Origin: BOG-908 sp963751795
Lineage (GTDB): Bacteria; Pseudomonadota; Alphaproteobacteria; Acetobacterales; Acetobacteraceae
NCBI GenBank assembly: GCA_963751795.1
Contig: CAVVVI010000002.1
Location: 62,001-126,000, forward strand
Reading direction: 5' to 3'
DNA: 64,000 bases
Shown here: piece after piece, positions 10,319 through 18,715 of the stretch
Position numbering within the stretch: position 1 is the first letter of the stretch
How the letters are laid out: each line of letters begins with the position of its first letter
Translations under genes and position numbers: made by a program
Notes under the pieces: model-generated
What the model was told of the DNA's origin: nothing
Seen by the model: the letters and a program-made list of their open reading frames with translations, nothing else
Databases searched by the model: none

Positions 10319-11662
10319 ATGACCTCTGAACTTGGCCAGAATGCGCCGCCAGATTGTCGGAGGGCGCGCGCCTCGTCGCACGGCGCCCTTCAGCCCCTAC
10401 AGGCACCTATTTCGCACATTAACCTCCCGTCACGTCCGATAACCGATCAGGTGGCCAGCCTTGCGTCTACGGTGTCCGAGTTCCCGCCCGCCGCTAACGC
10501 CTTGCTGGACCGCCTCGAGGTAACCGCACAGCTATGCGTCGGGTCGCCCGCCACGGAGGCTTTGCGATTGCGTGCTTGGGAGGCGCTGGCGTCGTCGCCC
10601 CTTCTGCACCGGTCGGGCGCCGTGTCCTTCGCCTGGCGGTGCCCCCGGTCCGGGGCGGACCTCACGCTGGGGGGTAGGTTGATGCGGGCAGCCTCCGGCA
10701 CCTCGTGCCTGGCAACCTCCGGCAGCGTGCTAAGGCTCAATCCGCTTTCCTACCTCCGGAGCCAGGTCGACCACGACGGCGCCCGCAGCCTCGACGGGGG
10801 GGACAACTTGGTAGGGCCCGCGGACGCGGACAGGCGCCATTTGCTGGGCCTTCAGCTGCTCACGGTTGGAGGCCTTGTGGATAGCTTTGTGGCCGCTTGC
10901 TCGGAGGCCGCGGGCGAGCGACTTGTGCCCCGGCTGTTTGTTCGCTCGGCGGAGCTGTGCAGGGACGTGCTTGCCGAGGACGCGCCCGCGCTGGCGAGGG
11001 CGATCGCTGGTGCCGCGGGCCCCTGGTTCGCCGACAGCAAGGCGACCTGGCGGGCTGGGGACCGGGAGGTCGGGTTCGAGGGCAACTTGGCGACGGCCAC
11101 GTGGCGGAACGGCCGGACCGACGCGGTTGCGCGCCACAAGTTTTACGCCAAGACCAACTCCCTGCTGCGGCACGAGCTGTCGCTGGACGGCGGCGCGGCA
11201 GTTGCGCTGTTCGGGTGGGACGGGGCTCCCCTGGGCGCAGCGGGCTCCGGGCGGGAGCTGTGCGACCGGCTCGGCCACCTCGCGATGAGGGCCCAGCCGG
11301 TCCTGGACGACATGGCGGCCTGGTCGCGCGGGTTCTCGGCACCCCCCTGCGGAAGCCTTCAGCTGATGGCCGCGCTCGCCCCCCTCCTAAGGCTTTCGGC
11401 GCCCCCGCCCCGCCGCCGCTCCGGAGGCCGCCCCCTCAGCCGAACCCTCCAGCACGGGCGCGCGGCACTGGCAGCTCTGCTCTCGGCGGGCCGGTTTGAC
11501 GCATCTAGCGTCCCGACGGACAGCCACGTGCGGAAGACCCTGCGGCAGCTGGCGACGGAGGGAGTGCTTGTGCACGAGCCGCGCAGTCGGGCACCAATCT
11601 TCGCGCTTTGCCAAGGGCTGCTCGGCGCGCGCCTGCCTGTCGCGCAGGCTCTGGGGCTGTAG
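10319..11662 (+). CDS. Hypothetical protein, possibly replication initiator-like
   Basis: A 447-residue protein that I do not recognise with confidence. The middle contains ARHKFYAKTNSLLRHELSL, which resembles the K-Y-K and LR-E core of filamentous-phage and plasmid replication initiators of the gene II/X type. The C-terminus (about 370-440) looks like a winged helix, with SHVRKTLRQLATEGVLVHE. The first 60 residues are low in structure, and a later start is possible because the ATG at 10319 has only a weak ribosome site. It converges on an SF3 primase-helicase gene, which fits a replication module. The replication role is inference and could be tested by profile search. Confidence 0.6.
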   Translation: MTSELGQNAPPDCRRARASSHGALQPLQAPISHINLPSRPITDQVASLASTVSEFPPAANALLDRLEVTAQLCVGSPATEALRLRAWEALASSPLLHRSGAVSFAWRCPRSGADLTLGGRLMRAASGTSCLATSGSVLRLNPLSYLRSQVDHDGARSLDGGDNLVGPADADRRHLLGLQLLTVGGLVDSFVAACSEAAGERLVPRLFVRSAELCRDVLAEDAPALARAIAGAAGPWFADSKATWRAGDREVGFEGNLATATWRNGRTDAVARHKFYAKTNSLLRHELSLDGGAAVALFGWDGAPLGAAGSGRELCDRLGHLAMRAQPVLDDMAAWSRGFSAPPCGSLQLMAALAPLLRLSAPPPRRRSGGRPLSRTLQHGRAALAALLSAGRFDASSVPTDSHVRKTLRQLATEGVLVHEPRSRAPIFALCQGLLGARLPVAQALGL

Positions 11663-11828
11663 CTGGAGCATCCGACGGCGCCCGGGGAGCATGGCCGCCC
11701 GTTATAACGCGGTGGAAGGTGCCGCAGGGTTGGGCCCGGTTGAGTTGGGTGAGGTTGCGTCGCGCACGCCGTCGCGATCGCGGGCGGCAGGCAAGGTGAT
11801 GTATAGATGAGGTGCGGCTCTGAAGGGT

Positions 11829-11853
11829 GCGCCGGGGTTACGTGCCCCGGCGC
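11829..11853. terminator. GC-rich hairpin between convergent genes
   Basis: A 9 bp perfect stem (GCGCCGGGG with its complement) and a 7-base loop lie between the Rep-like gene ending at 11662 and the primase gene ending at 11891. The placement fits a bidirectional terminator. Confidence 0.6.
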
Positions 11854-11890
11854 CGATTTGCTGAGTTGTATCCAGTCTTAACTACTCTTC

Positions 11891-13480
11891 CTACAAACTG
11901 GCCGGCACGCCGGTTGCCCGGCGAAGCTTGATGCCCCGGTATTGCGGCACCCCGCCGTGGGCCTTGGTCGCTTCCTGCGTCACGCCGTGGATTTCCCACA
12001 AGGCTTCCGCAATCCTATGGCCAAGGCTGCCGGGGGACACGTGGCTGATGTCCCCGCCGCGCCGCCTCGCGAAGTCGCGTGCCGCCTCGAACAGTTCCCG
12101 GTTCAGCACTTTCGGCTGTTCGCGGTCCACCTTGTCGACCTCACTAGCCACGAACTCTCGGACCACGTCGCTCCGCATGCCCCGCATCAGGGCGAACAGG
12201 CGGTCGTGCTCCGGGGGTTTCGGGAAGTAGCCACGCGCCAGGGCCCTGCTGGCGCCCTCGGCGAGCCAGTTGATGATCCCCGGCATCTCCGCCCTGACCT
12301 GGTCGCGGAAGCCCGGGATCACATCTCGCTGGGACAAAGTGTTCGGGCACTCGAACAGCCGCATGCGGCGGTCAAAGGCCCCGGTCTTGTCCGTTAGCTG
12401 CGGCAGGTCGTTGCCGGCACCGAAGTGCCAAGCGGTCGGCCGCATGGAGAAGGGCTTCTCGTATATGCGGCGCACCGTGATCTCCTCGCAGCTGAGGATC
12501 GCCTTGAACCTCGGGCCGCCGAAGGCGCTGCCCGGATCCAATTCGGACACGATGTTGACCGGTTTCCCGACGAGTTCGGCCGCCATGTAGGGTTTCTCCA
12601 TGTCACACGGCTGAACCGAAGCGACGCTGTCGGGCGGAAACAGCGACCTCATGGTCTCAAGCAGGCTGGACTTGCCCGAGTTCGGAGGCCCGAAGAGGCC
12701 GATCATGCGGCAGCCGTTGTCCACGGATAGCGAGAGGCCGAAGACCGCGGCCCCGCACATCTCCTTAAGCGCCTCCCTAGACGCCGCGTCCGGCATCGTG
12801 CGGCTGAGCCCCGCCAGGAAGGTGGGGCACGTCGCCTCGCTATCGTAGCCGAACGAGAGCTTGAACCTGGCCCGGTGGTCGGGACCGTGCTCGAGCAACT
12901 CGTAACTGCCATCCGGGCTTATCTTGAGAAAGCCATTCTCAAGGTTCAGAGCTACCGGCGAACGGGCAAAGAATCCATCGTCGGTAAGCTGGCGTTTGAG
13001 CCTCTGCAGCAGGTCCTTGCAGAAGGCGGCGCGCTTCAGCTCGGGATGGCTTTCGAAGGCGGCACCGACGAAATCCATCACTTCGAAATCGGGCACCGTG
13101 TTGTAGAAACCCGTTTCCGAAGTGTAGCTGTAGAAGCTGCCATCGGTGTACAACAGTGAAACCTGCTCCCGCTGGATGTACTCGCTTATCGCCTCAGCCA
13201 TTTGGCTGGACGTCCTGAGAAGCTGCCCCTCGAACGCGCATTGCTGGTCGTAATGAAGCGAGGCGAGGGTTCGCTGCTCCATTCCGCTAGCGTCGGTGAG
13301 GGTCTCGAGGAGGACGGCCGCGTCGCCTTTGGACAGGTGCACCGTCTCCGCAAGAAGCTTCTTTACTGCGGGCAGATCGCCTTGAGCGATGCTGCACACA
13401 GCCTCGAGGGCTTCGTCTAGAGTCCTGCTGGCAGGGAGAAGCTCAACAGCTTGCTCCACATCGTCAGACCTAGTCGTCAT
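11891..13480 (-). CDS. SF3 helicase domain protein, phage/plasmid primase-helicase
   Basis: A 529-residue protein of the D5/P4-like primase C-terminal helicase class that unwinds DNA at replication origins of phages, satellites and integrative plasmids. Walker A GPPNSGKSS lies near residue 263, with downstream SF3 features such as KAILSCEEITVRR and GNDLPQLTDKTGAFDRR, where NDLP and the trailing arginines are typical. There is no primase catalytic domain in the N-terminal part. The start was set at the ATG at 13478-13480 because AGGAGG lies at 13485-13490 with 4 bases between. The longer frame to 13621 has no such site. It is divergent from the AlpA-like and integrase genes across a 528-base region with inverted repeats. 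Confidence 0.88.
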   Translation of the reverse strand: MTTRSDDVEQAVELLPASRTLDEALEAVCSIAQGDLPAVKKLLAETVHLSKGDAAVLLETLTDASGMEQRTLASLHYDQQCAFEGQLLRTSSQMAEAISEYIQREQVSLLYTDGSFYSYTSETGFYNTVPDFEVMDFVGAAFESHPELKRAAFCKDLLQRLKRQLTDDGFFARSPVALNLENGFLKISPDGSYELLEHGPDHRARFKLSFGYDSEATCPTFLAGLSRTMPDAASREALKEMCGAAVFGLSLSVDNGCRMIGLFGPPNSGKSSLLETMRSLFPPDSVASVQPCDMEKPYMAAELVGKPVNIVSELDPGSAFGGPRFKAILSCEEITVRRIYEKPFSMRPTAWHFGAGNDLPQLTDKTGAFDRRMRLFECPNTLSQRDVIPGFRDQVRAEMPGIINWLAEGASRALARGYFPKPPEHDRLFALMRGMRSDVVREFVASEVDKVDREQPKVLNRELFEAARDFARRRGGDISHVSPGSLGHRIAEALWEIHGVTQEATKAHGGVPQYRGIKLRRATGVPASL

Positions 13481-14008
13481 TAGACCTCCTGAATACACAA
13501 GCATGCGCACGCGACGCTTCGCCGCGCGGCAGGTCCGCTTGTGTTTGTTGGTTGATCGTGGCGCTACTTGGCACAAGCTCCCTTGCGGGGGCCCGCGTAC
13601 TAGCGCCTCACAACCCAGCAAATCGGATTCACCACTTCAAAGAGCACCGTAGACGGACCGCTTCCGCCTACGAACCGGGCTGCGCGCTCGCACTGAATGT
13701 GTGCCGTCCGAAGAGCGCCGCGTCGGCAGGCGCTCAGTTACGACTTGGATCGCGTGCATTCAAGTCGGAAATAACGGTAAAATGAAAATTTTACAATGAG
13801 ACCGCAGACGGAGAAACGTAGCCATTCCATCACCTGCGTTTGCGTAATCGGTTTCTGCCGAAATTAACTTCGGTAGTCGGTACTGCTGCAACAAGTTTGC
13901 TGAATTTGACCGCCGCTTGGACACCAATAACGGCCGACTAGGCATCATCCCCACCAAACAGTTCATCAGAGCGCCGCGTGAACAGCGCTCCAGCGCAGAA
14001 CTTGGAGG
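13481..14008. promoter_or_regulatory. Divergent noncoding region with two inverted repeats, candidate origin or operator
   Basis: This 528-base region lies between the primase-helicase (minus) and the AlpA-like gene (plus) and holds no convincing gene. Two inverted repeats stand out: CGACTTG at 13741-13747 with its complement at 13761-13767, and GTAAAAT at 13777-13783 with its complement at 13788-13794 over a 4-base GAAA loop. The second is AT-rich in otherwise GC-rich DNA. Position beside replication genes suggests an origin or a control site, but no iteron array was seen. Confidence 0.45.
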
Positions 14009-14014
14009 GTGACC

Positions 14015-14311
14015 TTGTTGACAATCCGCCGTGTAACTAAACCGACCGTGCCATCGGCGCAGATCGCCTCCTCGCCGCGAGCTTCCGACCCGGGCGGCCA
14101 CGCCAAAGCCGGCGCCGTCGGCGATAAGCTGCTAACGCCACACGAAGCAGCGGAACGACTGCGTGTGACCGCACGGGTTCTCGAGCGCTGGCGCTCCACC
14201 GGCGAGGGGCCCCAGTTCGTGCGGTTGAGCCGCAAATCAATCCGTTACCGCGACGAAGACTTGACAGCGTTCGTCGCGGCCGGCGTGCGCTCAAATACAG
14301 TCGAGCAGTAG
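14015..14311 (+). CDS. AlpA/excisionase-like helix-turn-helix regulator
   Basis: Small DNA-binding protein of about 98 residues. The C-terminal half is a MerR/AlpA-type HTH: LLTPHEAAERLRVTARVLER followed by a wing with GEGPQFVRLSRKSIRYRDED, the pattern of HTH_17 excisionase-family proteins. These activate integrase genes or direct excision in satellites and islands. A GGAGG at 14004-14008 directly abuts the GTG at 14009, so the TTG at 14015 (6-base spacing) is the more likely start; the TTG at 14018 is also possible. It lies upstream of the integrase on the same strand, which fits control of integration and excision. Confidence 0.8.
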   Translation: MLTIRRVTKPTVPSAQIASSPRASDPGGHAKAGAVGDKLLTPHEAAERLRVTARVLERWRSTGEGPQFVRLSRKSIRYRDEDLTAFVAAGVRSNTVEQ

Positions 14312-14434
14312 CAAGCCAGAGGAACCTGGCGCGCCGGATGAGCAACTCAAACGAATGTCATGCCGGCGCCCAATCCCGGGCCAAACGGCGCGCCTGTCCG
14401 TCCACACGGCCGGCGCCACTCTCCGGAGCCGACC

Positions 14435-14734
14435 ATGCCCAACGAACCCGAAGCCGGAGAGCCGTTTGCGGCGCTGCTGGACCGCTACCGAACTTACAAA
14501 GACGAGCCGCTTGAGGTGCACCACGTTCGCTTAGCGGAAGCGATACAGGGCGGCGATGACCCCCTCCGTTTTGTTGATTACTTGCGGGGGCTCGGCCGCC
14601 CGGTGCACCGTCTGGACGACCTCCTGACGATAAATGACGACCTCGACGAGGAGGAGCTGCATGCGTTCCGCGTGCAGGAGGGCGTCGCCGTGAGCGTCGC
14701 TTCTGACGGCGCGTGGGCCCTGTACACGGCCTGA
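14435..14734 (+). CDS. Small acidic hypothetical protein
   Basis: A 99-residue acidic protein beginning MPNEPEAGEPFAALLDRY, with no family I recognise. The start at 14435 was preferred over the frame start at 14360 because GGAG lies at 14425-14428 with 6-base spacing. Acidic clusters such as NDDLDEEELHAF could make it a partner or inhibitor protein. It sits between the AlpA-like and integrase genes on the same strand and is probably transcribed with them. Confidence 0.6.
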   Translation: MPNEPEAGEPFAALLDRYRTYKDEPLEVHHVRLAEAIQGGDDPLRFVDYLRGLGRPVHRLDDLLTINDDLDEEELHAFRVQEGVAVSVASDGAWALYTA

Positions 14735-14951
14735 CTAATACCGCCGCGGCTGCGCGGTCAGATAATCTTATGTCGCATCGATGATCCGCCAACGTCCTGC
14801 CGACAAGGCAGCGATGCGGGCTGCCGTTGTGCGTCCGAAAGGAACCGACCTTGAAAGCTATTCTGTCGCTAGTCCGCACCGCGTCCGTGGTGAAGGCCAT
14901 CATCGTCCGCCTCGAGCTGGTCTTCCGGTGAGCTTGGGGAGGTAGCGGGCC

Positions 14952-16124
14952 ATGAAAGCCACGATCACCAAGACGCTGCTGCAGAACCTTCCTATCCCAG
15001 CAGTAGGCACGACCAAGCTGCGCGTGTTCGACGATCGCTTGCCTGGCTTCATCGCCGAGCGGCGTTCGACCGGCGTGACGTTCTATCTTCGTTACGCCGA
15101 CGTTCGCCGACGCACGCGGGAGGTCAAGCTGGGGCGCTTAGGAGACGTCACCGTCGACCAAGCCCGCAAGGCCGCCGAGAGGATCAAGGCGGAAGTAAGC
15201 TTGGGCGGCGACCCACTGGCGGAGCGTGACCGCCGACGCGCGGTGCCAACGGTTGAGGCGTTCTTCCGAGAGCGGTATCTGCCGGACTGCCAGCAGCGAC
15301 TGCTAAGCCACGGCTGCGTGGAGCGCACGTTCCGCCGGCGCATTCTGCCCGCCTTCGGAAGTAAGGCGTTGGACGAGGTAACGCCGTCGGACGTGTCCGC
15401 ACTGCGCAAGAGACTGGTGGATGCGGGGCTGAAGCCGGCGACCGTAAACAGGCACTTGGCCTACACGCGGGCCATGTTCAACGCTGCGATCCGGTGGCAG
15501 CTGATCGAGGGGCGCAATCCGGCCGCCAACCCGGGCATGATGCGGGAAGAGCGGCGCGACCGCTTTCTCAATCCGGTCCAAACCCGGGCGCTGCTGTCCG
15601 CCTTGGAGCTTGCGAACGGGCGCACGGCCGCAGCGGCGCTTGTGCTTCTGGCGCTTACCGGCGCCCGGAAGCAGGAGGTGCTGAAGGCTCGGTGGGAGCA
15701 GGTCGACCTGGGGCATGGTGCCTTGACAGTCCCCCGGGCGAAGTCGGGCAAGCCCAGGCTGGTCCCGCTCAGCCCGCTGGCGGTGGCGCTCGTGCGTGGG
15801 CAGTTGGCCGTGCGCAATGGTGACTGCCCCTGGGTGTTCCCAAGCCCAACTGACGCCACACGGCCCATCGGCAACATCCGGCGCACGTGGGTGGCTGCTA
15901 AGCGGACGGCGGGGCTGCCGGCGGACCTGCGGGTGCACGACTTGCGGCACAGCTTCGCCTCGGTCCTGGCCAACCAGGGCGTCCCGCTGTTCGAGATCGG
16001 CGCGGTGCTGGGCCACACGCAGCTCTCGACCACGACGCGCTACGCCCATCACGCGCCCGGGCGGCTTGTTGCGACGGCAACGATGGCTGCCACCGCGTGG
16101 GATTTGATCTCCGGGACGGGATAA
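14952..16124 (+). CDS. Tyrosine recombinase, island integrase
   Basis: A 390-residue integrase of the P4/prophage type that recombines the island att site with the 3' end of a tRNA gene. The N-terminal arm-binding domain (DUF4102-like, with LPGFIAERR and REVKLGRLGDVTVDQARKAA) is followed by a SAM-like core-binding domain, then the catalytic domain with Arg in LTGARKQE near 237, Lys in AKSGKPR, HDLRHSF near 329-335, His in LGHTQ and the nucleophile Tyr in TTRYAHH near 363. All catalytic residues are present, so it should be active. GGGAGG lies about 10 bases upstream of the ATG. Unusually it is in the middle of the island. A strong hairpin overlaps its stop codon. Confidence 0.95.
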   Translation: MKATITKTLLQNLPIPAVGTTKLRVFDDRLPGFIAERRSTGVTFYLRYADVRRRTREVKLGRLGDVTVDQARKAAERIKAEVSLGGDPLAERDRRRAVPTVEAFFRERYLPDCQQRLLSHGCVERTFRRRILPAFGSKALDEVTPSDVSALRKRLVDAGLKPATVNRHLAYTRAMFNAAIRWQLIEGRNPAANPGMMREERRDRFLNPVQTRALLSALELANGRTAAAALVLLALTGARKQEVLKARWEQVDLGHGALTVPRAKSGKPRLVPLSPLAVALVRGQLAVRNGDCPWVFPSPTDATRPIGNIRRTWVAAKRTAGLPADLRVHDLRHSFASVLANQGVPLFEIGAVLGHTQLSTTTRYAHHAPGRLVATATMAATAWDLISGTG

Positions 16125-16160
16125 GGATGCGGGAAGGCCCACCCGCCTTCCCGCATCCTT
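16123..16160 (+). terminator. Strong hairpin at the integrase stop
   Basis: A perfect 16 bp stem (AAGGATGCGGGAAGGC with its complement at 16145-16160) and a 6-base loop begin inside the integrase stop codon. No T run follows, but position and strength fit a transcription terminator for the integrase. Confidence 0.75.
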
Positions 16161-16210
16161 CCGACTCACACAAGCAACATCGCGCCGCGGCGCCGGAAGG
16201 AGAGACACTC

Positions 16211-16591
16211 GTGCAAAGAGAGCTAATCGAGGTGACTGTCAGCGGACCTAAAGCCGCTGCTGCGGCCGATGCCATCGCGCTGGGATTGATGACGGCCGGC
16301 GCGCAAGTCCGTTGTCCCGGCCGGCGGGCTGTCATGCCGTCGTCAACAAGTTCTGTCTTGGACGTCGGTGTGGTGGTCCGTGTAGTGAGCGCAACGCTGC
16401 AGGAGAGCAAAACAGCAACGGGAACTGCAACGATCAGCTCGACGAGCGCGACGAAGGCTGTCGTCGGCGGCATCCTGCTCCTGGCCCTGTTGGGTGCTGA
16501 GGTGCGACTGCACTTCGGTGTCCGCTGGGATACCTTCGTCACGCTAGCCGGCGTGTGGGTGTTTTGGCGTGTCTGTCTGCGCGCCGACTAG
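16211..16591 (+). CDS. Small hypothetical protein with one or two membrane segments
   Basis: A 126-residue protein I do not recognise. The start is a GTG at 16211 preceded by AAGGAGA at 16197-16203, so the longer frame from 16097 is not used. The N-terminal part (QRELIEVTVSGPKAAAAADA) looks like a soluble alpha/beta segment. The C-terminal part has a hydrophobic stretch AVVGGILLLALLG and a second weaker one with TLAGVWVFW. It follows the integrase terminator, and its 3' end overlaps the convergent ribbon-helix-helix gene by 48 bases. Confidence 0.55.
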   Translation: MQRELIEVTVSGPKAAAAADAIALGLMTAGAQVRCPGRRAVMPSSTSSVLDVGVVVRVVSATLQESKTATGTATISSTSATKAVVGGILLLALLGAEVRLHFGVRWDTFVTLAGVWVFWRVCLRAD

Positions 16592-16849
16592 GCTGTGAGG
16601 GCTTTTGCAGGGGCGGGTAGCTCGGCCAGACGGGCCGGGTTTACCGCGCCCAAGCATGCTTTCAATCGCCTCGACTATGGCCCGCTCGCCTGACCTTCCG
16701 GTTGCTGCAACGTGGGCCTTGAATGCCACGTATAGGTCCAGCGGGAGATAGGCGCCGACCCTTCTGCCGCCGGTAGTATCGCGCACGCGGATGGCGGGCT
16801 CCGGCGGCGGCACCGCCTCACCCGGGCGGCACAGGATCGCCCGCTTCAA
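16544..16849 (-). CDS. Ribbon-helix-helix partner of ParA
   Basis: A 101-residue basic protein with a ribbon-helix-helix-like segment VGAYLPLDLYVAFKAHVAAT in the middle and disordered ends rich in proline and lysine. The start TTG at 16847-16849 overlaps the parA stop as TTGA, so the two are translationally coupled. Small RHH proteins coded directly after a short ParA usually act as the centromere-binding ParB analogue and as autorepressor of the operon. Function is inferred from this pairing. Confidence 0.7.
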   Translation of the reverse strand: MKRAILCRPGEAVPPPEPAIRVRDTTGGRRVGAYLPLDLYVAFKAHVAATGRSGERAIVEAIESMLGRGKPGPSGRATRPCKSPHSLVGAQTDTPKHPHAG

Positions 16850-17544
16850 TAGCCTGCCCTCCCCATCTGAGTGCAGGGCGCCCGGGATGGGCGATCCAAG
16901 CCTTCTCGTGACGGGCTCTGCTCCAGCGCCGCTCGGACATGCCGCCAGGCGTCCCGCGCCTCCCTGGCGGCCGCCCCTGCGGGCTGGATCTCCAGGGCGG
17001 TCTGGCCGGTGATCGACGCTTCAGCGATCACCACGCGGTGGTGCAGGACGGGGCCAAGGGCGATGTTGCGCTCGCGCAAGTCGAAGATGGCCCGCCCGGC
17101 GATACGGCTTCGGAAAATCGCGCCGTTCAGGACGACGCAAGATGGCACTCCGGTCTGCTCCGCCATGTCGACGGTCTTCTCGATTGCTTCCAGGTCTAGG
17201 GCGCCGGGGCCAGTCGGGATCAGGACGAGGTCGGTAAGCCCGATCGCTTCGCGGTGAAGGGGCGAATAGCTGGGCGGACAGTCGAGGATCAGCAGGTCGC
17301 ACTCGCCGTTCCGCAGCGTGCTCACGATGTAGTCCAGGTTGTGCCGGCCGCGTTGGACGAGTGCGGGAGCGTCCCTGCGGGCCCGCCTGTTCCACCACTC
17401 GCTGAACGAGCCCTGTGGGTCGAGATCCATCACAGCGACGTTCAACGGCCGGTCCGGGTCTAGGCTTGCTGCAACGGCCAGGGCGGCAGCAATCGAAGTT
17501 TTTCCGACACCGCCTTTGGCGGCGGCGACGGCGATGATGTTCAT
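16846..17544 (-). CDS. ParA-family partition ATPase
   Basis: A 232-residue ParA/MinD-like ATPase that would position or segregate the excised element. The deviant Walker A motif KGGVGKTS is at residues 10-17, followed by DLDPQGSFSEWWNRR (Walker A') and LLILDCPPSYS (Walker B). It lacks an N-terminal HTH, so it belongs to the short type Ib-like ParAs that rely on a separate RHH protein. The start at 17542-17544 is supported by an AGGAGGCC site just upstream; the longer frame to 17712 is not supported. Three 8 bp tandem repeats lie about 65 bases upstream. A partition gene pair on an integrated island implies a circular replicating phase. Confidence 0.92.
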   Translation of the reverse strand: MNIIAVAAAKGGVGKTSIAAALAVAASLDPDRPLNVAVMDLDPQGSFSEWWNRRARRDAPALVQRGRHNLDYIVSTLRNGECDLLILDCPPSYSPLHREAIGLTDLVLIPTGPGALDLEAIEKTVDMAEQTGVPSCVVLNGAIFRSRIAGRAIFDLRERNIALGPVLHHRVVIAEASITGQTALEIQPAGAAAREARDAWRHVRAALEQSPSREGLDRPSRAPCTQMGRAGY

Positions 17545-17610
17545 GACGGCCTCCTGGGTTTGTCCGAGCGGCTCGGGCCAATGCTTGGTCGATCGCTCAA
17601 TCAAATGTTC

Positions 17611-17634
17611 GCGCCGTCGCGCCGTCGCGCCGTC
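17611..17634. repeat. Three tandem GCGCCGTC repeats upstream of parA
   Basis: Three exact 8 bp direct repeats lie 67-90 bases upstream of the parA start. Short tandem repeats here are typical of centromere (parS/parC) sites and of RHH operators. The role is inferred from position. Confidence 0.55.
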
Positions 17635-17821
17635 GCACGGGCATGAAAAACCGCGCGCAACGACGGTTTTGCGCCAATCTCGGCCGTTCAACTCACTAAA
17701 TCCAACTTCCAAAAGCGGACATTCCAGCGGCTAGGGCGGTGGCACATCAGCGCCAGTACCAGCCTCTCCGAGACAGCGATGCGCGCGTCCACAGCTTCCC
17801 GGGTGCTCCCGCTAGGCGAAC

Positions 17822-18715
17822 TTGAAACGACGGATTATCCTCATGGTCATGGCGGTCCCACATCCCCAACGGTATTTCCGGTGCTTCATATCAGCACCAT
17901 ACGGCATGGACTTAGGCGTGTTGCCCATCCTATTAGGCGAGCGGCAAATCGCGTGGAATTGGTCGGATGACACGCCTGTTGGGACACGTTACGCGCCGAC
18001 GATACAACGCTGTGACTTCGTAATTGCCGTCCTGGATGGATCACAGAGCGATCAGCGAGTGCTCTACGAGGTTGGGCTCGCAGAAGGATTGGGAAAGCCT
18101 GTTTTTAACATCGCTACAAGTAAGCGTGTTGGCAGGGTCGCTCGATCGCTGTTCGCTTTCCTGGACGTGAAGCTCAGCGAGCGGGCTGCGTTAGCCTTTA
18201 ATCTGGACGCATTTCTGTCAACGCCACATGAAACGATCTTTAAGAGAGAGCGCCCGTCGGTATCCCCGAAATCTATTGAGCCGAAAGAGCCTGCGGCGTC
18301 TGTGCAGCTTTTTCACTCACAACTGGAAGCTCGGGTTTACGCGACCATTACGGAGATTGGGGGCAGCGCGATTGCCGGTCCGGAAAACGAAGGTTCGCGC
18401 ATCCGACCTGATGTCCTTATGTGGCTCGGGTCGCAGGACTCAGAGCTATTCGATCCGGCGGTCATCGAAATCAAGACCCGGCTTGATACATCGAGTGCTA
18501 AGCGTGCTGAGCAACAACTGCTGGAATTCATGCAAGCAGCTGGCGTTGGCTGTGGCTTTCTTCTCACGGAGCAAGAGCCGCCACGGAAGCGCCACCCATT
18601 GTCGCCTTACATCTTTTGGCTTTCTGTCGACCAGTTTATTGCCCTCGCAAAAGATGGAAATTTGGGACGCCATGTACGGAGTTTGCGCAACCGTGCCGCT
18701 CATGGGGCGGCGTAA
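17822..18715 (+). CDS. TIR-like/deoxyribosyltransferase-like domain fused to a PD-(D/E)xK nuclease
   Basis: A 297-residue two-domain protein. Residues 18-100 look like a TIR-like or nucleoside 2-deoxyribosyltransferase fold: RCFISAPYGMDL, then CDFVIAVLDGS and VLYEVGLAEGLGKPVF with a Glu at 83 in the usual catalytic position of these NAD- or nucleotide-cleaving folds. Residues 165-260 carry a nuclease-like core with RPDVLMW (D197) and VIEIKTR (E216, K218), a D-x18-E-x-K spacing typical of PD-(D/E)xK enzymes. The start is probably the TTG at 17822; ATGs at 17843 and 17849 lack ribosome sites. The next gene starts directly after its stop. I infer a defence effector that may couple nucleotide sensing or cleavage to DNA cutting. 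Confidence 0.72.
   Translation: MKRRIILMVMAVPHPQRYFRCFISAPYGMDLGVLPILLGERQIAWNWSDDTPVGTRYAPTIQRCDFVIAVLDGSQSDQRVLYEVGLAEGLGKPVFNIATSKRVGRVARSLFAFLDVKLSERAALAFNLDAFLSTPHETIFKRERPSVSPKSIEPKEPAASVQLFHSQLEARVYATITEIGGSAIAGPENEGSRIRPDVLMWLGSQDSELFDPAVIEIKTRLDTSSAKRAEQQLLEFMQAAGVGCGFLLTEQEPPRKRHPLSPYIFWLSVDQFIALAKDGNLGRHVRSLRNRAAHGAA

Noticed and set aside
17611..17634. CRISPR-like repeats
   Set aside because: Three 8 bp tandem units without spacers are not a CRISPR array; none was found elsewhere in the window.
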